Assembly: GCF_035984415.1 (NCBI RefSeq) | Contig: NZ_CP130721.1 | Span: 62,001 to 126,000, forward strand | DNA length: 64,000 nucleotides | Direction of reading: 5' to 3' | From: Streptomyces sp. NBC_01296 | GTDB taxonomy: Bacteria > Actinomycetota > Actinomycetes > Streptomycetales > Streptomycetaceae | In this document: positions 7,836 to 15,474 of the stretch, piece by piece | Layout of the letters: each line of letters opens with the position of its first letter | Numbering within the stretch: the first letter of the stretch is position 1 | Position numbers and translations under genes: made by a program | The notes under the pieces: model-generated | Databases searched by the model: none | Told to the model about the DNA's origin: nothing | The model's input: the letters and a program-made list of their open reading frames with translations, nothing else

Positions 7836-9088
7836 GGCGGGTCGTCATCACCGGCATCGGGGTGGTCGCCCCGGGCGGTGGCGGCACGAAGGGCTTCTGG
7901 TCGCTGCTGACGTCCGGGCGCTCCGCCACCCGCGCCGTCACCTCTTTCGACGCCCGGCCGATGCGCTCGCGCGTCGCAGCCGAAATCGACTTCGACCCCC
8001 GCGAGCACGGGCTGAGCGACCGGCACGGCGCCGAACTCGCCCGCGTCGCACAGCTGGCACTGGCCGGAGCCCGCGAGGCGCTCGCCGACAGCGGGGCCGC
8101 GCCGTTCCTGGACCCGGTGCGCACGGGGGTCGCCCTCGGCACCGCGCTCGGCTGCGCCGCCGAACTCAGCCTGGAGTACGCCGTGGCCAGCCATGTCGGC
8201 GCCCGCTGGCTCGTCGATCCCACCCGGGCCGTGCCCCAGCTCTACGACTACTTCGTGCCGGCCTCACTGGCCGCCGAGGTCGCCCGGGACGCAGGTGCGC
8301 AAGGGCCCGTGTCACTCCTCGCCGGCGGCTGCACGGCCGGCCTCGACTCCCTCGGCCACGGTGCCGACCTGATCCGGGAGGGCAGCGCCGACGTCGTGCT
8401 CGCCGGGGCCGCCGAGGCTCCGATCTCCCCGGTCACCATGGCCTGCTGCGACAGCATCCGGATCACCTCGCGGCGCAACGCCGAGCCAGCGAGCGCCGCG
8501 CGGCCCTTCGACCGGACCCGCGACGGGTTCGTCCTCGGCGAGGGCGCGGGCGTCCTGGTCCTGGAGGAGCGCGAGCGGGCCCGCCGCCGCGGGGCACAGA
8601 TCTACGCCGAGATCGCGGGGTACGCGAGCCGGTCCGGTGCCGCGCACATGACCGGGCTGAGCGCCGACGGGGCGGAGCTGGCCGAGGCCATCGGCGCCGC
8701 GCTCGAGGAGGCCCGGATGGCCCCGTCCGAAGTCGAAAGCGTCAGCGCGCACGGCTCGGGCACCCGGCAGAGCGACCGGCACGAGACCGCCGCCATCAAG
8801 CGGGCGCTCGGCCGGCACGCCTATCACGTACCTGTCAGCGCGATCAGCTCGATGACCGGATACCCCCTCGGCGCGATCGGAGCGTTCCAGGCCGCCGCCG
8901 GGGCCCTGACGATCGAGCACGCGACGGTTCCGCCGACCGCGCACCTGCGGGTGCCGGACCCGGAGTGCGACCTCGACTACGTCCCCGGCACCGCCCGGGA
9001 GCAGCACATGAGTTCGGTGCTCGCCCTCGGCAGCGGCTTCGGCGGGTTCCAGAGCGCGCTGGTGCTCACCCGGCCGGAGCCCGCCTGA
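7832..9088 (+). CDS. KS-alpha-like ketosynthase with altered active site
   Basis: A 418-residue relative of the type II KS-alpha at 38349, similar from end to end. The nucleophile is kept (GGCTAGLDSLGHG) and the first histidine too (SAHGSGTRQSDRHE). The second motif, KSMIGHSLGAIGA in the intact paralogue, reads SSMTGYPLGAIGA: the lysine is Ser and the second catalytic His is Tyr. By analogy with actinorhodin KS, loss of this His and Lys should abolish decarboxylative condensation, though transacylation by Cys could remain. It has no KS-beta or ACP next to it. Either a decayed duplicate or a repurposed acyltransferase/scaffold; intact length and good SARP promoter favour retained use. Confidence 0.85.
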   Translation: MRRVVITGIGVVAPGGGGTKGFWSLLTSGRSATRAVTSFDARPMRSRVAAEIDFDPREHGLSDRHGAELARVAQLALAGAREALADSGAAPFLDPVRTGVALGTALGCAAELSLEYAVASHVGARWLVDPTRAVPQLYDYFVPASLAAEVARDAGAQGPVSLLAGGCTAGLDSLGHGADLIREGSADVVLAGAAEAPISPVTMACCDSIRITSRRNAEPASAARPFDRTRDGFVLGEGAGVLVLEERERARRRGAQIYAEIAGYASRSGAAHMTGLSADGAELAEAIGAALEEARMAPSEVESVSAHGSGTRQSDRHETAAIKRALGRHAYHVPVSAISSMTGYPLGAIGAFQAAAGALTIEHATVPPTAHLRVPDPECDLDYVPGTAREQHMSSVLALGSGFGGFQSALVLTRPEPA

Positions 9089-9121
9089 CCGGTCCGGACC
9101 GGTCAGGCGGGCTCCGGCCGG
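9070..9121. terminator. Perfect 52-bp palindrome spanning the KS stop codon
   Basis: Two 26-bp arms (9070-9095 and 9096-9121) are exact reverse complements with no spacer; the core reads GACCGGTCCGGACCGGTC. The KS stop codon TGA (9086-9088) lies in the left arm. It should fold as a terminator in RNA or a cruciform in DNA. Confidence 0.85.
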
Positions 9122-9284
9122 TCAGACCGTGCCGCAGACCGGTCCTGCCGGTGCGCGGCCCGCCTTTCGGGCGGGCGTCCGACCGCCGCGACGCCGGCGG
9201 CGCACCGGCCGCCGGGCGCCGGGGTGTCGGGACGCCGGGGTGTCGACCGGCCGTGCGGGCCGTCAGCGGAAGCGGGCCCGCGGA

Positions 9285-9630
9285 CGGCTGGAAGGCGGCC
9301 AGGCCGACCACCGGCACGCTCGCACGGTGCCTGCCGGGCGGCCTCCGCGACCTTGGCGAACAGCTCCTGCGGCAGCGGGAACGACAGCTACCGCCCCGTG
9401 CCTGGGGTGCGCTCGGCGCCGCCCGGCGCGGTCAGGTCCCGGGGCAGCAAGGCTGGCTCCGCGCCGTTGAGCCGGAGCAGCCAGTACTCGGTGCTCTCGT
9501 CCCCGTAGCCCTCCGCCGCGCAGGATCTCGTGCCGCTCCCCGACCGCCTGCCACGCCCCCGCCAGGGCCGGTACGTCCAGGGGTCCGGTCAGCCGCAGTG
9601 CCCCCAGCACCACCGGCGGGCGGGCCTCCT
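9285..9630 (-). pseudogene. Relic of an NRPS condensation domain
   Basis: On the minus strand, 9521-9625 reads LRLTGPLDVPALAGAWQAVGERHEILR, a standard start of a condensation domain. In another frame (about 9400-9510) follows STEYWLLRLNGAEPALLPRDL, which matches the middle of such domains (the YW...L.LP...R segment), and then about 9288-9375 FPLPQELFAKVAEAARQA and SVPVVGLAAFQ. About 140 residues that should hold HHxxxDG are missing between the first and second block, and the blocks are in different frames with a stop between. It cannot make a working protein. It is unrelated in position to the intact gene set and shows past NRPS content here. The remaining 9122-9284 holds nothing I recognise. 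Confidence 0.6.
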
Positions 9631-9755
9631 GGCCCGGTACCGCAGGCGGGCAGCAAACACCGGCCGGTTTTCTCGAGCGCCCGTCCAACCCCAGTGTGGC
9701 GCCCGTGCATTCGGCCACCGCCCGTGCAGCATCCCGGCCGGTCCTGTGGCGGGGC

Positions 9756-9798
9756 TTGAGCACCCTTCGAACTTCCTTCAAGTGGCGGTGCGCAGGGT
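9756..9798 (+). promoter_or_regulatory. SARP-type promoter of the acyl ligase-hydroxylase genes
   Basis: Heptamers TTGAGCA (9756), TCGAACT (9767) and TCAAGTG (9778) are exactly 11 bp apart; 8 nt after the last lies CAGGGT (9793-9798), the same hexamer and spacing as at 7065. A further looser set (TCGAGCG 9673, TCCAACC 9684) lies upstream. Confidence 0.65.
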
Positions 9799-9903
9799 GA
9801 TAGGCGACCACAGCCGCCGACGCCGTAGTGCGCAGGAGCCGCTTCCGCCCCACGCCCACACCGCCCGACCGCCAGCCCCCGCCCGACCAGTGAGGACAGA
9901 GCC

Positions 9904-11517
9904 GTGCCGCGTTTCACGTATCCAGAACTCCCGCTGGACGCCCTGCTGCGCCGCGCCGCCGTCCGTGACCCGGGCGGCTGCGCCGTCCGCACGGCCTCCG
10001 GCTCGGTCACCTTCGCCGAACTCGACGACAGGGCCGACCGGTACGCGACCTACCTGGAGCACCGGCTCGGCCGCCGGGGCGCCCGCGTCGGCGTCGCCAA
10101 CGTGCTGGACGCGGAGTTCGCCGCCGTCTACTACGGCACCGTCCGCAGCGGCAATACGGTCGTCCTGGTCAACCCGCTGATCAAGGAGGCGGGTCTGGTC
10201 CATGTCTGCGCCACGGCCCGGGTCGAGGTGGCCCTGGTGCCCGGGGAGACGGCCGAACTGCTCGTCAAGGCGCAGGAGCGGTTGCCGGACCTCGCCGAGA
10301 TCGTCGTGACGGACGCGCCCGACGGGGTGGTTCCGGCGGACACCGTGCCGCTGGCCGTCGCCCTGGACCGGGTGCCCGCGACCGCGCAGGGACCCGCCGG
10401 ACTGGGCAGCGGCACCACCGACCTGGACGCCGACGCCTGCATCCAGTTCACGACGGGCACGACCGGCCTGCCCCGCGGGGTCCGGCTCAGCCACCGCAAC
10501 CTGGTGGCCAACGCCGCCCAGATCGCCCACGCGCACGGCCTCGGCAGCGACAGCGTGACCCTGAACCACCTGCCGCTATACCACACCATGCACCTCAACT
10601 CGGCCGTGTACTCGGGCGCGCACCAGGTGCTGTGCGCTGACCCGGACCCCCTGGCCGCACTGCGCCTGGCCGCCGGCAGCGGGGCCACGCACTTCTACGG
10701 GCTGCCGGCCCGGCTGCACCGGCTCGCGGCCGCCGTACGCCCCGACGGGGAGCAGGGCGACGGCCGGCCCGTACCGCCAACCGGGCTGCGGCTCACGGCC
10801 GTCCTCTCGGGCGGCACCGCGCTGTCCCCCGCCGCCACCCGGCAGCTGCAGGACTGGCTCGGCGTCCCCGTCGTCCAGGGCTACGGGATGGCCGAACTCT
10901 CCCCGCTGGCCCACAGCCAGGACCCCCGGCACCCGCTGACCGGCTCGGTCGGCGGCCCCGTACCGGGCACCGAGTGCCGGGTCGTCGACCTCGCCTCCCG
11001 GGTTCCGGTCGACGTGTACAGCACCGGTGAGGTCCAGATCCGTGGGCCGCAGGTGATGACCGGATACCTCGGCGACGACGGCCCGGGACCGGTGGACGCC
11101 GGGGGCTGGTTCTCCACCGGGGACATCGGCTACCTCAACCCGGACGGGATCCTGTTCCTGGTGGACCGGCTCGGCGACGTCTTCAAGTACGACAACGAAC
11201 TCGTCTCCCCGACCGCCGTCGAGCGGATCATCGCCGACGACCCCCGCGTCGCCGAATGCGTCGTCGTGGGCTGGCCCGACCCCGTCCACGGGGCCCGGGT
11301 GTGGGCCGGGATCGTGCTGTGCGAGCCGACCGCCCCGGGGCTGCTCGACGTACTCGACTCGATCGTGGTGCAGGCCAACGATCGGCTCGCGCCATTCGAG
11401 CAGATCCGCCGGGTCGAGGTCATCGACGCCGTGCCCCGTACCCCTGTCGGCAAGCCGGAGCGCCGCGGCCTGCGCCGCAGCATCCACGAGCGCGCCGCCG
11501 CCGAAGCCGCCGCCTGA
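9904..11517 (+). CDS. Acyl-CoA/acyl-ACP ligase (AMP-dependent synthetase)
   Basis: A 537-residue member of the ANL superfamily with a GTG start. It carries the AMP-binding loop QFTTGTTGLPRGVRLSH, the adenine-binding VQGYGMAELSP, the hinge-proximal STGDIGYLNPDGILFLVDRLGD and the C-terminal lysine in RTPVGKPERRG. These enzymes activate a carboxylic acid as acyl-AMP and transfer it to CoA or a carrier protein. The substrate cannot be read from the sequence; loading of an acyl starter or activation of a finished acid are both possible. The gene follows a SARP-type promoter and is separated by 49 bp from the hydroxylase gene, with which it probably forms an operon. Confidence 0.87.
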   Translation: MPRFTYPELPLDALLRRAAVRDPGGCAVRTASGSVTFAELDDRADRYATYLEHRLGRRGARVGVANVLDAEFAAVYYGTVRSGNTVVLVNPLIKEAGLVHVCATARVEVALVPGETAELLVKAQERLPDLAEIVVTDAPDGVVPADTVPLAVALDRVPATAQGPAGLGSGTTDLDADACIQFTTGTTGLPRGVRLSHRNLVANAAQIAHAHGLGSDSVTLNHLPLYHTMHLNSAVYSGAHQVLCADPDPLAALRLAAGSGATHFYGLPARLHRLAAAVRPDGEQGDGRPVPPTGLRLTAVLSGGTALSPAATRQLQDWLGVPVVQGYGMAELSPLAHSQDPRHPLTGSVGGPVPGTECRVVDLASRVPVDVYSTGEVQIRGPQVMTGYLGDDGPGPVDAGGWFSTGDIGYLNPDGILFLVDRLGDVFKYDNELVSPTAVERIIADDPRVAECVVVGWPDPVHGARVWAGIVLCEPTAPGLLDVLDSIVVQANDRLAPFEQIRRVEVIDAVPRTPVGKPERRGLRRSIHERAAAEAAA

Positions 11518-11566
11518 CCGGCAGCCCTCCCGTACCACCCCACCCGCAACCCGAGGAGCGAGCACC

Positions 11567-13252
11567 GTGGTGACCTTTGCCGACAAGCCGACCCGACACG
11601 GCGACACCCACGAGGCCCGTGTGCTGGTCGTCGGCGCCGGGCCGGTGGGCCTGACGGCCGCCCACGAACTGGCCCGCCGGGGCCTGCGGGTGCGGCTGAT
11701 CGACGGAGCCGAGGGACCCGCGCGCACCAGCCGTGCGGTGGCGGTGCACCCGCGCACCCTGGAGACCTTCGATCAGATGGGCGTCGTGGACCCGGTGATC
11801 GAGGCCGGACGCCGCAACGCCGCGTTCACGATGTTCGCGCGCGGGCGCAAGCTGGTCCGGTTGGAGGCCGACTACGCCTCCATGCCCACCCGTTACCCGT
11901 ACACGGTGATCATCGAGCAGACCCGCACCGAGGAGGTGCTGCGCGAGGCCGTGGCCCGGCTCGGCGTCCGCATCGAATGGGGGGTCCGGCTCACGGACCT
12001 CGAACAGGACCGCACCGGGGTACGGGCCCGGCTGGAGCGGGCTGACGGGACCCGCGAGGAGTACGAGGTCCCCTGGCTGGTCGGCTGCGACGGCGGCCAC
12101 AGCACGGTCCGCAAGCAGCTGGGGCTGCCGCTGATCGGCGAGTCCAGCGAAACCTGGGAGCTCGCCGACGCACACCTGACCACCGGCGTCGTGCAGGACA
12201 GCATCTACTGGGTGCACACGGGCCGGCAGGCGCTGATGATGGTGCCGTACAGCGCCGAGGGGTACTGGCGCCTGCTGGACACCGCGCCCGGCGGCGCCGA
12301 TGGGGGCAGCCCCGCGAGCCGATTCGGCGCCAAGCTGAGCGCCGGGCTCGGGCAGCCCGTGAGTGTGGGCGAGCCGCAGTGGTCCTCCGTCTTCACCTTC
12401 CAGCAGCGCATGGTGCCGCGGATGCACGACGGCCGCTGCTTCGTGGCCGGCGACGCCGCACACGTGCACAGCCCCGCCTCCGGCCAGGGCATGAACACCG
12501 GTGTGCAGGAGGCGTACAACCTGGCGTGGAAGCTCGCCCAGGTCGCGCACGGCCGGGCCGGGCGTGAACTGCTCTCCACGTACGGCGAGGAGCGCGTGCC
12601 GGTCGGCAAGGCGCTGCTCGACAGCACCCGCAAGGCCACCTTCCTGGTCCAGTTCAAGAACGCCATGGCCGGGCTGATGCTGCCGGTCGTCTTCAGCGTC
12701 GTACGCAACGTCCCGCCGCTGCGCCGGGCCATCCAGCGCAAGGTGCTCGGCGGCATCTCCGGGCTGCGCCTGGCCTACCCGGAGAGCTCGCTGACCACCC
12801 CGGACCTCGGCGCGGTGACCCCGGCGGGCGGCCGTGCCGCCGCCGCTGCCGCCCGCTTCCCCGGCGACCCGGGCACCGACGCGCTCCGGGCGGAGCTGCG
12901 CGACACCCGCTGGTCGCTGCTGTACGCCGCGGGCGGTCCCGGCGCGGCCCGTACGACGGCCGCCGGTGCCGCCGCCGAGCACGCCCCCTGGCTGTCGGTG
13001 CGCACGGTCGGCGCCGGGCCCGGCGAGGGCCCCGGACCGCTGGCCGACCCGAACGGGCGGCTGCGCCAGGCGCTGGGCCTGGTGCCCGGCAGCTGGGTGC
13101 TGATCCGTCCCGACGGCTACTACGCCGCCAGCGGTGCCTCGCTGACCGGCGAGGCGCTGCGGCGGGCCCTGTCCCCGCTGGGGCTGAAGGCCGCCCCTGC
13201 CGTGCGCGACGCGGTGCCGACCCCGCAGCCGGCGGCTGCCGGGGTGCGCTGA
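11567..13252 (+). CDS. FAD-dependent aromatic hydroxylase (class A flavoprotein monooxygenase)
   Basis: A 561-residue flavoprotein of the family that hydroxylates aromatic polyketides (relatives of PgaE and RdmE). N-terminal FAD-binding Rossmann motif VLVVGAGPVGLTAAHELARR, second FAD motif GDAAHVHSPASGQGMNTG, and a C-terminal thioredoxin-like domain from about residue 420 are all present. It uses NAD(P)H and O2. GTG codons at 11567 and 11570 both follow GAGGAGCG. With two aromatase/cyclases in the cluster, ring hydroxylation or oxidative ring cleavage of the type II polyketide is the likely job. Confidence 0.9.
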   Translation: MVTFADKPTRHGDTHEARVLVVGAGPVGLTAAHELARRGLRVRLIDGAEGPARTSRAVAVHPRTLETFDQMGVVDPVIEAGRRNAAFTMFARGRKLVRLEADYASMPTRYPYTVIIEQTRTEEVLREAVARLGVRIEWGVRLTDLEQDRTGVRARLERADGTREEYEVPWLVGCDGGHSTVRKQLGLPLIGESSETWELADAHLTTGVVQDSIYWVHTGRQALMMVPYSAEGYWRLLDTAPGGADGGSPASRFGAKLSAGLGQPVSVGEPQWSSVFTFQQRMVPRMHDGRCFVAGDAAHVHSPASGQGMNTGVQEAYNLAWKLAQVAHGRAGRELLSTYGEERVPVGKALLDSTRKATFLVQFKNAMAGLMLPVVFSVVRNVPPLRRAIQRKVLGGISGLRLAYPESSLTTPDLGAVTPAGGRAAAAAARFPGDPGTDALRAELRDTRWSLLYAAGGPGAARTTAAGAAAEHAPWLSVRTVGAGPGEGPGPLADPNGRLRQALGLVPGSWVLIRPDGYYAASGASLTGEALRRALSPLGLKAAPAVRDAVPTPQPAAAGVR

Positions 13253-13323
13253 GCCGGCCCGGGCGGCCTGGGTGCCCGGAGCGGCACAGGGGCCTGGGTG
13301 CGCGGGTGTCGCGGGTGCCGCGG

Positions 13324-14082
13324 TCAGACGCCGACGAGTGCGGCCAGCCGCGCGGACACCGTGCGCAGGACCGCGTCCTGGTGGTCGCTCAGGTAGAAGT
13401 GCCCGCCGGTGAAGACCTGCGAGTGGAAGGTGCCCGTGGTGTGGCCCTCCCAGGCCAGCGCCTCGTCGACGGTGACCTTGGGGTCGCTGTCGCCGGTGAA
13501 CGCCGTGACCGGGCAGCCGACGCTCGCGCCCGGCTGGTAGACGTGCGTCTCCACCGCCCGGTAGTCCCCGCGGATCGTCGGCAGCAGCATCGACCGCATC
13601 TCCGGGTCGTCGAGCAGCTCGCTGCCCGCCGCGTTGTGGGACTTGATCTCGGCGACCAGCTCGGCGTCACCCGCCAGGTGCAAGCGCTCGCTGCGGCTGG
13701 TCGACGGGGCCCGGCGACCCGAGATGAACAGTTCGACGGGCCCGTTGCCCTGCGCCTCCAGGCGCCGGGTGACCTCGAATCCGGTCACGGCGCCCATGCT
13801 GTGCCCGAAGATCGCCAGGGGCTTGTCCCGGTATGCCGCCAGCCCCTCGGTGATCAGGTCGGCCAGCGTCGGTATGTCGGCGATCAGCGGCTCCGTGCGC
13901 CGGTCCTGACGGCCGGGATACTGCACGGCCAGCACCTCCACCGCGGGCGCCAGGGCCTTGGCGAGGGGGAAGTAGAAGCTGGCGGAGCCGCCGGCGTGCG
14001 GCAGGCAGAGCAGGCGCACCGCCGCGTCGGGGGCCGGACTGAAAACCCGGAACCACTCCGGGTCGCCGCTGTTCCCGTTCAT
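13324..14082 (-). CDS. Type II thioesterase (second copy)
   Basis: A 252-residue alpha/beta-hydrolase thioesterase: LLCLPHAGGSASFYFPLA, VQYPGRQDRRTEPLIADI, nucleophile in FGHSMGAVTGFE, Asp in GDSDPKVTV and His in TGGHFYLSDH. It is clearly a paralogue of the gene at 36430 (both share the YPGRQDRRTEP block). Role: editing of misprimed carrier proteins. It is transcribed alone, opposite to its neighbours; the 412-bp divergent region to the aromatase contains TCGAAGG and TCGACCG 11 bp apart (14177 and 14188), a weaker candidate SARP site with no matching -10. Confidence 0.92.
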   Translation of the reverse strand: MNGNSGDPEWFRVFSPAPDAAVRLLCLPHAGGSASFYFPLAKALAPAVEVLAVQYPGRQDRRTEPLIADIPTLADLITEGLAAYRDKPLAIFGHSMGAVTGFEVTRRLEAQGNGPVELFISGRRAPSTSRSERLHLAGDAELVAEIKSHNAAGSELLDDPEMRSMLLPTIRGDYRAVETHVYQPGASVGCPVTAFTGDSDPKVTVDEALAWEGHTTGTFHSQVFTGGHFYLSDHQDAVLRTVSARLAALVGV

Positions 14083-14422
14083 GAATTCTCCGCTCGCTGC
14101 TGGTGATGAACCGGCTCCCAGGGTGCCGGGCGGGGCGGCTCGGCGAAACCCGGGACCGGGGGCGGCGGGCGCCGCCTCGAAGGGACTTCGACCGGGTCTC
14201 CGCCCAGCCTCCGGCAGACCGGAAGAGCCTGTGGACCGCGGACACCGCCGTACCCCGCCGGCCGCGCGATCCGGCCGTCCCCCCGCCCGGGTCACGCGGT
14301 CGCAGGAATGGGGCCGGCGCACCGCATCAGGACCGGGGCCGTCGCCCGTCCCCACGGGACAGCGACGGCCCCGCGTCGCTCCCGGGTCCCGGAAGCGCGC
14401 TCCTCGAGAAGGCCTGGAGGGA

Positions 14423-14465
14423 TCGAGAAGTGTTCAAGCGGTTCTCCGGCGGATCCCGGCAGTCT
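14423..14465 (+). promoter_or_regulatory. SARP-type promoter of the first aromatase/cyclase operon
   Basis: Heptamers TCGAGAA (14423), TCAAGCG (14434) and TCCGGCG (14445) are 11 bp apart; CAGTCT (14460-14465) follows after 8 nt. The expected transcription start is about 25 bp before the ATG at 14495. Confidence 0.6.
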
Positions 14466-14494
14466 CGAGAGCAAGGGCAAGAGAGGTAGGGCCG

Positions 14495-15451
14495 ATGACG
14501 GGTGAGCGAGTGCATCGCAGTACGTACGCGGTGGACGTGGCGGCTCCGGCAGGCGTGGTCTACGGACTGATCGCGGACACCACTCAGTGGCCGCTGTTCG
14601 TACCGCCGAGCATCCACGTCGAACGGCTGGACTTCGACGGGATCCGGGACCGGTTCCAGATGTGGGTCACCGCCAACGGGACGGTCAAGTCCTGGCTGTC
14701 GCAGCGCACCCTGGACGCCCGGGCCCGCCGCATCGACTTCCACCAGGAGGTCCCGGCCGGTCCGGCCGCCTCCCTGGGGGGTCGCTGGACGGTGGAGGCG
14801 CTGGGCGCCGACAGCTCCCGGCTGACCCTGGACCACGAGTTCACCGTGGCCGGGGACCGGCCCGAGGACGTTCAGTGGGTGGAGCGTGCCACTGACACCA
14901 ACAGCCGCGCCGAGCTGGCTCGGCTGAAGGAGAGCGCCGAGCGCTGGACCCGGCTGGACGCCCTGCTGCTGTCCTTCGAGGAGTCCGTACGGGTGAAGGG
15001 CCCGGCCGAGCTCGTCTACGACTTCCTGTACGGCATCGCCGACTGGCCCGGACGCGTCCCGCACGTCCTGCGCGCCGACGTCGCCGAGGAACAGACCGGC
15101 GTCCAGGTCGTCCGCATGGACACGGTGTCCGGCACCGGCCCGGCGCAGACCACGGAAGCGGTCCGCATCTGCTTCCCGCACGCCTTGCGGATCGTCCACA
15201 AGCAGACCGCTGCGCCGGTCCTGCTGGAGGCGCACACCGGGGAATGGTCGGTGATCCCCGACGAGACGGGCGTCACGGCCGTCGCCCAGCACAACGTGCT
15301 GCTGCGCGAGGAGGCCATCGAGCCGGTCCTCGGCCGGGGCACCGGCATCGCCGAGGCCCGTACATACGTACGGGAACTGCTCGGCGCGCAGAGCAGCACC
15401 GTCCTCAACCTTGCCAAGCGGCGTGCGGAATCCGCCATTCGAACCCTCTGA
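14495..15451 (+). CDS. Di-domain polyketide aromatase/cyclase (first copy)
   Basis: A 318-residue protein with two SRPBCC (START/Bet v1-like) domains, residues about 1-155 and 156-318, each beginning with a P-A-x-x-VY motif (PAGVVYGLIADTTQWPLF and PAELVYDFLYGIADWPGR). Such di-domain aromatase/cyclases fold and dehydrate the first ring of reduced aromatic polyketides. It closely resembles the gene at 43120 along its whole length. Having two di-domain aromatase/cyclases is unusual if only one polyketide scaffold is made. ATG 14495 is the first codon of the aligned region. It heads an operon with the acyl-CoA dehydrogenase and the second PPTase. Confidence 0.92.
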   Translation: MTGERVHRSTYAVDVAAPAGVVYGLIADTTQWPLFVPPSIHVERLDFDGIRDRFQMWVTANGTVKSWLSQRTLDARARRIDFHQEVPAGPAASLGGRWTVEALGADSSRLTLDHEFTVAGDRPEDVQWVERATDTNSRAELARLKESAERWTRLDALLLSFEESVRVKGPAELVYDFLYGIADWPGRVPHVLRADVAEEQTGVQVVRMDTVSGTGPAQTTEAVRICFPHALRIVHKQTAAPVLLEAHTGEWSVIPDETGVTAVAQHNVLLREEAIEPVLGRGTGIAEARTYVRELLGAQSSTVLNLAKRRAESAIRTL

Positions 15452-15474
15452 ACCGGGAGTTGATCAACACCGTG

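Noticed and set aside
9673..9701. TCGAGCG, TCCAACC and TGTGGCG at 11-bp spacing upstream of the acyl ligase
   Set aside because: The third unit is poor and no -10 follows at the right distance; the array at 9756-9798 explains the promoter better.
14177..14194. TCGAAGG and TCGACCG 11 bp apart as a promoter for the minus-strand thioesterase
   Set aside because: Spacing fits a SARP site, but no A2/T6 hexamer lies 8 nt away in either direction, so I did not list it as a promoter.
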